Shown here piece after piece: positions 1 through 5,712 of a DNA stretch of 5,817 nt. Made by a program: the position numbers and the translations under genes. The first letter of the stretch is position 1. Every line of letters starts with the position of its first letter. Source of the DNA: Tissierellia bacterium. Its GTDB lineage: Bacteria > Bacillota > Clostridia > Tissierellales > Tissierellaceae. The stretch is from contig JAAYLY010000032.1 of NCBI GenBank assembly GCA_012521625.1, forward strand, positions 1 to 5,817. The letters run 5' to 3'. Under the pieces are notes generated by a model, which saw nothing but the letters and a program-made list of their open reading frames with translations, did no database searches and was not told the DNA's origin.

Positions 1-1994
1 ACCCTAGTAGGAGTTACGGTATAGTCCCATACCCTTACTAGCTCTTCCTTTGGCTCTAGCTTAGCCTTCTTAAGGTCATTTCTTTCAATAGTATCTCCCA
101 TCTCATCTATAAATCTGGAGGGCAGGGTATACTGGGTATTACCATAGATGGTCCTTCTGGCAGCATTAGTTATATATAGGACTTCCTCCGCCCTGGTTAC
201 GGCCACGTAGCAGAGCCTCCTCTCCTCTTCCAATTCCTCCTCCGACTCTAAAGCCCTGGCTATTGGGAAGAGGCCATCCTCCATACCTACGAGAAAGACC
301 ACTGGAAACTCCAAGCCCTTGGCACTGTGAACGGTCATCATGGTTATTAGGTTAGTATCATCCTCCGTCTTATCCAGGTCTGATAGCAGGGCAATGGATG
401 CTAGGAATTCTTCAAGGTCAGCTGCTTCATTTTGCTCCTCAAACTTCAAGGCTACGGATATAAACTCCATGATGTTTTCAATCCTGGTCTTAGCCTCTAC
501 CGTATTCTCCTTCTCCAAGTCTTGTATATAGCCGCTAGAGCTTATGACCTCCTCAATAAAGTCCTTTAATCCCATTATCTCCTTCTTGGCTAGTAAAGTA
601 TTCATCATATCCATAAAGGACCTGATGCTGTTCTTAATCCTTGTGCTTAAGCCACCTATATCTTCTACCCTTAAGATGGAGGCATATATGGACTGGTCCC
701 TTTCTGCCGAATACTGTTCGATCTTCTCTATGGTGGCATTACCTATGCCCCTCTTAGGGGTATTGATGATCCTCTTTAAGGAGATGTTGTCGTTAGGATT
801 TTCCAAGACCTTTAGGTAAGCTATGATATCCTTAACTTCCTTCCTATCGTAGAACTTAAGTCCCCCTACTATCTTATAGGGCAGGCCTTCCCTTAAAAAG
901 GCCTCCTCAAAGGTCCTAGACTGGGCATTGGTACGGTACAAAATAGCTATATCGGATAGTTTATAGCCTTCAGCTAGCAGTTGATTTATCCTTCCAGCTA
1001 CGAAATTAGCCTCCTCGTCGGAATCCGCCAGCCTTTCATATAATACCCTTTCCCCCTCTTCCTTATCGGTCCACAAGTTCTTAGGATACTTATTTTCATT
1101 ATACTTTATTACCTCATTAGCCACTCTCAAGATATTCTTAGTGGAGCGGTAATTCTGCTCCAGATATATAACCCTTGCTCCCTTATAGTCCTTCTCAAAA
1201 TCCAAGATGTTAGTTATATCTGCCCCCCTCCAGGAGTAGATGGACTGGTCTGAATCCCCCACGACACAGATATTCCTATGTCTTGCAGATAGAAGTTTAA
1301 CTAATTGGTACTGGATCCTGTTGGTGTCCTGATACTCATCTACAAAGACATACTTAAACTTTTCTTGATAATAGCTAAGAATAGCCTTATTTTCTCTAAG
1401 TAGCTCTACAGCCTTTATAAGTAAGTCGTCAAAATCCAAGGCATTGTACTGCTTCAACTTCTTCTGATAAAGTTGGTATAATTCTCCGATCTTTCTCTCC
1501 CTATAGTCTCCATAATTTTCTATTATATATGCTTCCGGATCCACCTGCTGGTCCTTTAAGGAGCTGATCCTAGCTAGGACGCTGGACTCCTTAAACATTG
1601 ACTTATCCACATCTACTTCCTTGATACATTCCCTAATAAGGGTAATCTGATCATCCCTGTCGTAGATGCTGAAGGATCTGTCGTATCCAATTTTGTCGAT
1701 ATCCCGCCTTAAAATCCTGACGCAGATGGAGTGGAAGGTTCCAATCCACATGCTTTCCACATCTGTATTTAAAAGCTTAGATACCCTTTCCTTCATCTCA
1801 TTGGCTGCCTTGTTGGTAAAGGTAATTGCCAGGATATTTCCCGGGAAAACTCCCAATTCTTCGATTAAATACGCAATTTTATGAGTTACAACCCTGGTCT
1901 TACCACTACCTGCCCCAGCCATTATAAGTAGGGGCCCCCCTGTGTGAAGGACAGCCTCCTTCTGTCTATCATTTAAACCTTCAAGAAAATTCAT
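1..1994 (-). CDS. pcrA: ATP-dependent DNA helicase PcrA (UvrD/Rep family, SF1A), C-terminus cut by window edge
   Basis: This is a 3'-5' DNA translocase/helicase that acts in the cytoplasm in nucleotide excision repair, plasmid rolling-circle replication and removal of RecA and RNA polymerase from DNA. I translated 664 uninterrupted codons from the ATG at 1994-1992. All SF1A motifs are visible: Walker A AGAGSGKT (26-33), Ia ITFTNKAANEM (57-67), GTFHS (85-89), Walker B VFVDEYQDTN (216-225), III VVGDSDQSIYSWRGA (244-258), IV LEQNYRS (278-284), V MTVHSAKGLEF (553-563) and VI RRLCYVAVTRAEE (592-604). PcrA proteins are usually about 720-740 residues, so only the C-terminal tail, which carries the RNA-polymerase-binding Tudor-like domain, should be missing to the left. 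The start is supported by a GGGAG Shine-Dalgarno and by MNFLEGLNDRQKEAV matching the usual family N-terminus. In many Bacillota ligA lies downstream; that side is outside the window. PcrA rather than UvrD or Rep is chosen from the Gram-positive context. Confidence 0.97.
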   Translation of the reverse strand, partial: MNFLEGLNDRQKEAVLHTGGPLLIMAGAGSGKTRVVTHKIAYLIEELGVFPGNILAITFTNKAANEMKERVSKLLNTDVESMWIGTFHSICVRILRRDIDKIGYDRSFSIYDRDDQITLIRECIKEVDVDKSMFKESSVLARISSLKDQQVDPEAYIIENYGDYRERKIGELYQLYQKKLKQYNALDFDDLLIKAVELLRENKAILSYYQEKFKYVFVDEYQDTNRIQYQLVKLLSARHRNICVVGDSDQSIYSWRGADITNILDFEKDYKGARVIYLEQNYRSTKNILRVANEVIKYNENKYPKNLWTDKEEGERVLYERLADSDEEANFVAGRINQLLAEGYKLSDIAILYRTNAQSRTFEEAFLREGLPYKIVGGLKFYDRKEVKDIIAYLKVLENPNDNISLKRIINTPKRGIGNATIEKIEQYSAERDQSIYASILRVEDIGGLSTRIKNSIRSFMDMMNTLLAKKEIMGLKDFIEEVISSSGYIQDLEKENTVEAKTRIENIMEFISVALKFEEQNEAADLEEFLASIALLSDLDKTEDDTNLITMMTVHSAKGLEFPVVFLVGMEDGLFPIARALESEEELEEERRLCYVAVTRAEEVLYITNAARRTIYGNTQYTLPSRFIDEMGDTIERNDLKKAKLEPKEELVRVWDYTVTPTR

Positions 1995-2001
1995 ATTTTC
2001 A

Positions 2002-2008
2002 CTCTCCC
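2002..2008 (-). promoter_or_regulatory. Ribosome binding site of pcrA
   Basis: Read on the minus strand the sequence is GGGAGAG, ending 7 bases before the ATG at 1994. It fixes the pcrA start; no other in-frame start lies upstream with a comparable site. Confidence 0.75.
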
Positions 2009-2025
2009 AATCTCATTACCTTTTA

Positions 2026-2054
2026 ATTATATAGTATCTACCATCAAATTTCCA
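2026..2054 (-). promoter_or_regulatory. Candidate sigma-A promoter of pcrA
   Basis: On the minus strand there is a perfect TATAAT (2031-2026) preceded, after a 17-bp spacer, by TGGAAA (2054-2049), which matches TTGACA at 4 of 6 positions. Transcription would start near 2019, giving a leader of about 25 nt that contains the Shine-Dalgarno. It lies just downstream of the terminator of the preceding gene, so pcrA would be transcribed independently. The -10 box is strong and the -35 box is weak. Confidence 0.5.
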
Positions 2055-2060
2055 TAGAGT

Positions 2061-2095
2061 AAAAAACCCCTTAAATCCACCTGGGATTTAAGGGG
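2061..2095 (-). terminator. Rho-independent terminator of the LTA synthase family gene
   Basis: There is a perfect 12-bp stem (2067-2078 with 2084-2095) and a 5-nt loop. On the minus strand it is followed by six T residues (2066-2061). It starts 27 bp past the stop codon of the 2123-4138 gene, which reads toward it. The stem begins with four G-C pairs at its base. On the plus strand the bases after the stem are CATTAAATTTT, a much poorer T-tract, so it should act mainly on the minus strand. Confidence 0.92.
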
Positions 2096-2122
2096 CATTA
2101 AATTTTACCCTCTTTAGCTTAA

Positions 2123-4138
2123 TTAGGATAAAGCTCTTCTTATTATCGAGGAGATATTATCCTCTATAGGACTATTAATTTCTATTTGCTTATTCTTATT
2201 GTTTTTAGCCAATAGGCCCTTATAGTACTGGATTAGGTTGTTTTGGATGATGTTGTTAGATAAGAGAATCTTATCCTCAACTGCTTCTGTCATTGCAAGC
2301 AGTTCTTCATCCTCTAGCTTCTCACCAGTCTCCAGGCTATAAAGCTGTGAGTTATCTGCCAAATAGTAGACCTGATCATTTATCCAGTCCCCATCTGGGA
2401 AGATTACTGTATTACTATCTACAGATAGGATATCCTTACCCAATTGATAAGGGTTAAATACTCCAAACATATTGGCAATAGTTGGTAGGGCATCTACCAT
2501 ACCCATAGGAGTATCTATTTCCTTAGCAAATTGATAGTCCTTAGACCATATGATAAAGGGTGTCCTATTTAATTTCTTCCTAAAGACCCTATCTATCTCT
2601 ACATACTCTGGATCTTCCTCAGTATAGTAATCACCAGTCTCTTCATTGTAGTTATAGAGCTTTTCATAGTCGGATTTCGTAATCTTAGCATGGTGGTCCC
2701 CATAGATTACTACAACTGCATTATCCAACAGACCTTCTTCGTCCAAGCCCTTAATAAAGGATTCTAAAGCCATATCCGCATAGCGGTAGGATTTTAGATA
2801 GTTACCAATACCAGTTCCCTCTAGATGGCCTACATTAAATTCCTCAAACTTATCCACATCGTCAAAGGGATAGTGGTTAGTTAGGGTAATTAGGGTGGCC
2901 ATTATAGGTGCCTGCTGCTCCTCTTTAATGGCTTTAATCTTTTCAATGGATTGCCTGAAGAAGGACATGTCGCTTAGGCCTAGGCCTATTACCTCATCTA
3001 CCTCATAGTCCTTCTCACTGAAGAACCTGTCATAACCTAAGGACCTATGCATGATATTCCTATTCCAGAAATCTCCATTGTTTCCATGCATACTTAGGGC
3101 ATAATAGCCTTCTTCCTTAAGCAACTTAGGCAGTGTCACATATTCCCTATCGGTATGGGTTATAAAGACCGTACCATCATTAATGGGTAATAGGGATGTA
3201 TTAAAGGTAAACTCTGAGTCACTGCTTGTCCCAACGGAGTGTTGTGGATAGAAGTTGCTAAAGAACAGTCCTTCTGAAGCCAACTTATTTAGGAAAGGCG
3301 TCACAGGACCATCTGGAGTTTCATAATCCATTGCAAAGGTCTGGGCACTTTCATAATGGATTACGAAAAGGTCCTTGCCCTTAAAGATATCCTTATACTC
3401 ATTTTCCGTAATGGAATTTAAGTTCTCCTCCACTAAATCGCTTAAAACGTATTGGACCTCTTCCTCTGGTAATGTGATAACCTTTGGTTTAAAGGTATTT
3501 TTAACTATGTCTGACACCGTATAGGTGTAGATACCCAACTGCTCCACTATATAGGGCCTATTCCACTGCTTAACTAGACGGCTTAGGTCCGTACTAGTTA
3601 GGGTGGTAAAGACCATTACCAACAAGGCTGACCCAAGGGCTAAGGCATTTCCTATTTCCCCTAATCTATTTTCCTCTTGGAACCTATCGAAATAGTTAGC
3701 CTTCTTAAGCCTTCTAATAGTTACAATTAAAATCAATGTAGGGACTAGGAATAGTAATGCCCTAACATCAAAGATAGATCTTGATACGTTGGTTCCCATA
3801 TCGTTTAACTGTTCCAGTTGGTTTACTAAAGCTAGGAATAAGAAGGAATTATAAAATCTATAGTATAAATAGTTAGCTCCATTTAATAGTCCTAAGATTA
3901 ACGATAGAAATATATATACTCCATTTCTCTTCCTACGCGGTAGGATGAAAACCAATGAACTGATAAGTAGTATAACCGACAAAGTCGTGACAATAGGTTT
4001 CCAATAAAGGGTAAATCCTGTTGTCATGGCTCTTAATAATAGGTCATTTCCTACAACTCCTAACACCATTGTTAGAAAGATTATGTTGCCTTTAATTGAA
4101 TTTATAAAGCCATTTTTTACTCTCCTAATTAGCTTCAT
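2123..4138 (-). CDS. LTA synthase family protein (membrane-anchored, sulfatase/phosphatase-fold glycerolphosphate transferase)
   Basis: Members of this family polymerise lipoteichoic acid on the outer face of the membrane by moving glycerol phosphate from phosphatidylglycerol. From the ATG at 4138 the protein has 671 residues, close to LtaS (about 650). Five hydrophobic segments come first (about 18-38, 43-67, 72-94, 125-144, 162-182), then a large extracellular sulfatase-fold domain (about 255-580). Residues that match the LtaS active site are E263 (in HYESAQ), S305 (in GTSSDSEF, at the position of the catalytic Thr of LtaS), W358 and R360 (HGNNGDFWNR), H422 (TNHYPF) and D481/H482 (YGDHH). 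The Ser at the nucleophile position is unusual against S. aureus LtaS (GKTSD). I see no obvious AXA signal-peptidase site after the fifth segment. The C-terminal tail of about 70 residues is polar and Asn/Lys-rich. It could be the primary LtaS or a paralogue such as an LTA primase; the sequence alone does not decide, so no symbol is given. An in-frame TTG at 4168 would add ten residues but has no good ribosome binding site. Confidence 0.93.
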   Translation of the reverse strand: MKLIRRVKNGFINSIKGNIIFLTMVLGVVGNDLLLRAMTTGFTLYWKPIVTTLSVILLISSLVFILPRRKRNGVYIFLSLILGLLNGANYLYYRFYNSFLFLALVNQLEQLNDMGTNVSRSIFDVRALLFLVPTLILIVTIRRLKKANYFDRFQEENRLGEIGNALALGSALLVMVFTTLTSTDLSRLVKQWNRPYIVEQLGIYTYTVSDIVKNTFKPKVITLPEEEVQYVLSDLVEENLNSITENEYKDIFKGKDLFVIHYESAQTFAMDYETPDGPVTPFLNKLASEGLFFSNFYPQHSVGTSSDSEFTFNTSLLPINDGTVFITHTDREYVTLPKLLKEEGYYALSMHGNNGDFWNRNIMHRSLGYDRFFSEKDYEVDEVIGLGLSDMSFFRQSIEKIKAIKEEQQAPIMATLITLTNHYPFDDVDKFEEFNVGHLEGTGIGNYLKSYRYADMALESFIKGLDEEGLLDNAVVVIYGDHHAKITKSDYEKLYNYNEETGDYYTEEDPEYVEIDRVFRKKLNRTPFIIWSKDYQFAKEIDTPMGMVDALPTIANMFGVFNPYQLGKDILSVDSNTVIFPDGDWINDQVYYLADNSQLYSLETGEKLEDEELLAMTEAVEDKILLSNNIIQNNLIQYYKGLLAKNNKNKQIEINSPIEDNISSIIRRALS

Positions 4139-4146
4139 CTTTATTA

Positions 4147-4154
4147 CCCCCTTT
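4147..4154 (-). promoter_or_regulatory. Ribosome binding site that selects the ATG start of the LTA synthase gene
   Basis: On the minus strand the sequence AAAGGGGG ends 8 bases before the ATG at 4138. The alternative in-frame TTG at 4168 has its nearest purine-rich site (GAAGG) about 17 bases upstream, too far to be effective. The shorter protein, beginning MKLIRRVKNG, is therefore preferred. Confidence 0.75.
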
Positions 4155-4199
4155 ACGCTACCTTTCAAAAGTCAAAATTTTACTACCTTCGGAGAAAAT

Positions 4200-4230
4200 C
4201 CCCTTAATTCTAAATATATGAATTAAGGGG
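4200..4230 (-). promoter_or_regulatory. Hairpin in the 5' leader of the LTA synthase gene
   Basis: There is a perfect 11-bp inverted repeat (4200-4210 with 4220-4230) and a 9-nt AT-only loop. It sits about 60 bp upstream of the ATG at 4138 and just after the likely transcription start near 4236. On the minus strand it is followed by ATTTTC, a weak T-tract, so it could be an attenuator-like hairpin or a 5' stability hairpin. Its 5' arm, CCCCTT on the minus strand, could also pair with the AAGGGG of the Shine-Dalgarno at 4153-4148. The structure is certain as an inverted repeat; its role is inferred. Confidence 0.5.
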
Positions 4231-4242
4231 ACTATTATTATT

Positions 4243-4251
4243 ATTATAACA
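4243..4251 (-). promoter_or_regulatory. Candidate extended -10 promoter of the LTA synthase gene
   Basis: On the minus strand the sequence is TGTTATAAT, a perfect TATAAT with the TG of an extended -10 element. Transcription would start near 4236, giving a leader of about 98 nt. No good -35 box lies at 16-18 bp. The nearest TTGTAA (4275-4270) is 21 bp away and belongs to the repeat array described separately, which fits an activator-dependent promoter. Confidence 0.5.
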
Positions 4252-4268
4252 AAAACCAATTTCTATTT

Positions 4269-4301
4269 CTTACAAAAGCATTACAATTTATTTACAAATC
4301 A
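4269..4301. promoter_or_regulatory. Three 11-bp-phased TTACAA direct repeats, Pho-box-like operator candidate
   Basis: Three consecutive 11-mers (4269-4279, 4280-4290, 4291-4301) each carry TTACAA at the same place, at 4270, 4281 and 4292. The other positions differ. Repeats of TT(A/T/C)ACA-like hexamers spaced by one helical turn are the known pattern of PhoP binding sites in Bacillus and of PhoB boxes in general. The array lies between two divergent genes and just upstream of a candidate plus-strand -10 box, so an activator bound here could act on either gene. There is no fourth good copy at 4259 or 4303. The identity of the binding protein is inference. Confidence 0.45.
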
Positions 4302-4318
4302 CACTCATATATGATAAC
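4291..4318 (+). promoter_or_regulatory. Candidate distal promoter of the YibE/F gene
   Basis: TTTACA (4291-4296, 5 of 6 to TTGACA) is followed after 16 bp by GATAAC (4313-4318, 4 of 6 to TATAAT). The -35 box is also the third copy of the 11-bp repeat array. The start would be near 4325, placing the array at about -56 to -24, where response regulators of the PhoB/PhoP type usually activate. The weak -10 box keeps confidence low. Confidence 0.3.
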
Positions 4319-4371
4319 ATGCTGTTTTGAAATATGCAATGGGGATTTTTACCACAAGCTTTTTACTATAT

Positions 4372-4408
4372 ACAATATATTTATATTATAATATTTTATT
4401 TATATTGT
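4372..4408. repeat. Nested AT-rich inverted repeats upstream of the YibE/F proximal promoter
   Basis: ACAATATA (4372-4379) is mirrored by TATATTGT (4401-4408). Between them is a 12-bp perfect palindrome, ATATTATAATAT (4383-4394). The two symmetries are not concentric (centres at 4390 and 4388.5). The block covers about -56 to -20 of the proximal promoter, where an operator would sit. In DNA this AT-rich, short palindromes also arise by chance. Confidence 0.3.
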
Positions 4409-4412
4409 TTTC

Positions 4413-4421
4413 TGCTATAAT
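4413..4421 (+). promoter_or_regulatory. Candidate extended -10 promoter of the YibE/F gene, proximal
   Basis: TGCTATAAT is a perfect -10 box with the extended TG element. The region at -35 (4393-4398) has no match to TTGACA. The start would be near 4428, so the leader would be only about 12 nt and the Shine-Dalgarno would lie at its very 5' end. Upstream (4360-4410) the DNA is almost pure A/T, which could act as an UP-like element. Confidence 0.5.
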
Positions 4422-4428
4422 AGTCTCT

Positions 4429-4433
4429 AGGTG
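4429..4433 (+). promoter_or_regulatory. Ribosome binding site of the YibE/F gene
   Basis: AGGTG ends 6 bases before the ATG at 4440. It supports this start for a protein whose N-terminus MFKSKREIII leads directly into the first membrane helix. Confidence 0.7.
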
Positions 4434-4439
4434 ATTTAA

Positions 4440-5615
4440 ATGTTTAAAAGTAAAAGGGAAATAATCATATACATATCTATAATCCTAATATCCATACTAT
4501 TCATAGCAATATGCTATGGTATCACTAAACCGGAAATCTTTCAAGAGGCGGGTCAAGATCTTTATAAGGGAAGGGTAATCTCCATAGAGGATGTAGAAAC
4601 TGAAGAATTTACCTATGATGACATAAACTATATGGAAAATAAGATAATCCGCTTTAAGGTAGAGCTTACCAGTGGCCCCCATAAGGGAGAGGTGGTGGAG
4701 GCTGAGCAGAATATCAATTCCATGTATGCCATCCAGCCCAAAGAGGTTGAAGAAAAGGATAAGGTACTATTATCGTTGATACCAGGGGATGAAATCTATG
4801 AAGATGAGTGGATCTTTGTAGAATTCAACAGAACGGACAGCATTATTATCTTAACTGCCATCTTCATATTAATGATAATAATTCTAGGAAAGGGTAAGGG
4901 GTTTTCGACGGTCCTATCCCTAGTCTTTACCATCCTGGTTATCTTTATGGTCTTTATCCCCTCCATCTTAAAGGGATACAACATCTACCTATCCACCACC
5001 CTAGTAAGCATCTTCATTATCTTTATGAGCCTTGCTATTATCAATGGGCTAGATAAAAAGACCCTTTGTGCCATAGTAGGCAATATTGGTGGAATTTTAA
5101 TAGCCGGTCTTATAGCCATTATCATGCATAAGATCTTGAATCTAACTGGCTTTGTAGATGAAGATTATGTCTATATAACCTATATGGAGCTGGATAAGCC
5201 CATAGACCTGGTGGCCATAATCTGGAGTGGAATAGTCATAGGGGCTTTAGGCGCCATTATGGACGTGGCCATGTCCATAGCCTCTGCCATGAATGAGCTG
5301 GCTGAGAATATGGAGAATAAGACCTTCCTTAGGATGTTAAAATCAGGCATGAACATCGGCCGAGACGCCATAGGAACTATGACCAACACCCTAATCCTAG
5401 CCTATGTAGGCTCTTCCCTGGCTACGGTCCTCTTGCTGATAGTATATAATAATAACTTGTTATACCTTTTTAGCACGGAAATGATCGTAGTAGAAGTCCT
5501 GCAGGCTATCATCGGCAGCATGGGAATCCTATTTGCAGTACCAGTTACAGCCTTATTTTCAGCCTATATCTTTACTAGGGAAAACAATAAGGCAGAAGTA
5601 GATATTAATGAATAA
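4440..5615 (+). CDS. YibE/F family multipass membrane protein, function unknown
   Basis: The 391-residue protein belongs to the YibE/F family of predicted integral membrane proteins, for which no biochemical activity is established. It starts with a helix (about 7-28), followed by a probably extracytoplasmic, beta-rich domain (about 29-131). That domain contains GRVISIEDVE, a TSGPHKGEVVEAEQN stretch and KDKVLLSLIPGD, the usual layout of the family N-terminus. Then come about seven more helices (around 133-150, 155-174, 181-202, 209-230, 253-280, 312-336, 348-378). The conserved family signatures are present: GALGAIMDVAMSIASAMNE (268-286) and GRDAIGTMTNTLILAYVG (307-324), which place polar and acidic residues in or near the membrane. 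The length is normal and the frame intact. The gene stands alone, with a terminator right after its stop, and is divergent from the LTA synthase gene. A transport or permease role is often guessed but I have no evidence for a substrate. Confidence 0.92.
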   Translation: MFKSKREIIIYISIILISILFIAICYGITKPEIFQEAGQDLYKGRVISIEDVETEEFTYDDINYMENKIIRFKVELTSGPHKGEVVEAEQNINSMYAIQPKEVEEKDKVLLSLIPGDEIYEDEWIFVEFNRTDSIIILTAIFILMIIILGKGKGFSTVLSLVFTILVIFMVFIPSILKGYNIYLSTTLVSIFIIFMSLAIINGLDKKTLCAIVGNIGGILIAGLIAIIMHKILNLTGFVDEDYVYITYMELDKPIDLVAIIWSGIVIGALGAIMDVAMSIASAMNELAENMENKTFLRMLKSGMNIGRDAIGTMTNTLILAYVGSSLATVLLLIVYNNNLLYLFSTEMIVVEVLQAIIGSMGILFAVPVTALFSAYIFTRENNKAEVDINE

Positions 5616-5619
5616 AAAA

Positions 5620-5646
5620 GATAGAGGCTTTCCTCTATCTTTTTTT
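5620..5646 (+). terminator. Rho-independent terminator of the YibE/F gene, probably bidirectional
   Basis: An 8-bp stem, GATAGAGG (5620-5627) with CCTCTATC (5632-5639), has a CTTT loop and is followed by seven T residues (5640-5646). It begins 4 bp after the stop codon. Six A residues (5614-5619) on the left side, partly in the stop codon, give a U-tract on the minus strand as well, so the same hairpin could end a minus-strand gene coming from the right. Confidence 0.93.
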
Positions 5647-5712
5647 AATAGGATATTATTATACTCTATTTTCTTCATTGCTTACATAATTTATCCTATT
5701 ATTATCTATTCA

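Noticed and set aside
340..1884. Open frames on the plus strand at 340-531, 544-819 and 1666-1884
   Set aside because: They lie antisense inside the intact pcrA frame, which shows all helicase motifs; their translations are Ser/Leu-rich with no family features and no good ribosome binding sites.
4139..4168. TTG start at 4168 giving a protein ten residues longer
   Set aside because: The nearest purine-rich site is about 17 bases upstream of the TTG, whereas AAAGGGGG lies 8 bases before the ATG at 4138.
4026..4226. Plus-strand open frame overlapping the LTA synthase N-terminus and its leader
   Set aside because: It is the antisense of the first membrane helix, which makes hydrophobic peptides by itself, and no Shine-Dalgarno precedes it.
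4346..4366. Two TTTTTAC copies 14 bp apart
   Set aside because: Short, low-complexity, not in helical phase with the TTACAA array, and with no third copy.
4381..4395. Resemblance of TTATATTATAATATT to PerR/Fur-type boxes
   Set aside because: The match to TTATAATNATTATAA is broken on both sides and the surrounding DNA is nearly all A/T, so a match of this quality is expected by chance.
4497..5389. Minus-strand open frames at 4497-4682, 4796-4984 and 5180-5389
   Set aside because: They are antisense to the intact YibE/F gene, which carries the family signatures in the plus frame.
5647..5700. AATAGGAT (5647-5654) and ATCCTATT (5693-5700) inverted repeat
   Set aside because: Only 8-bp arms separated by 38 bp in AT-rich DNA, with no T-tract or adjacent gene end that would give it a role.
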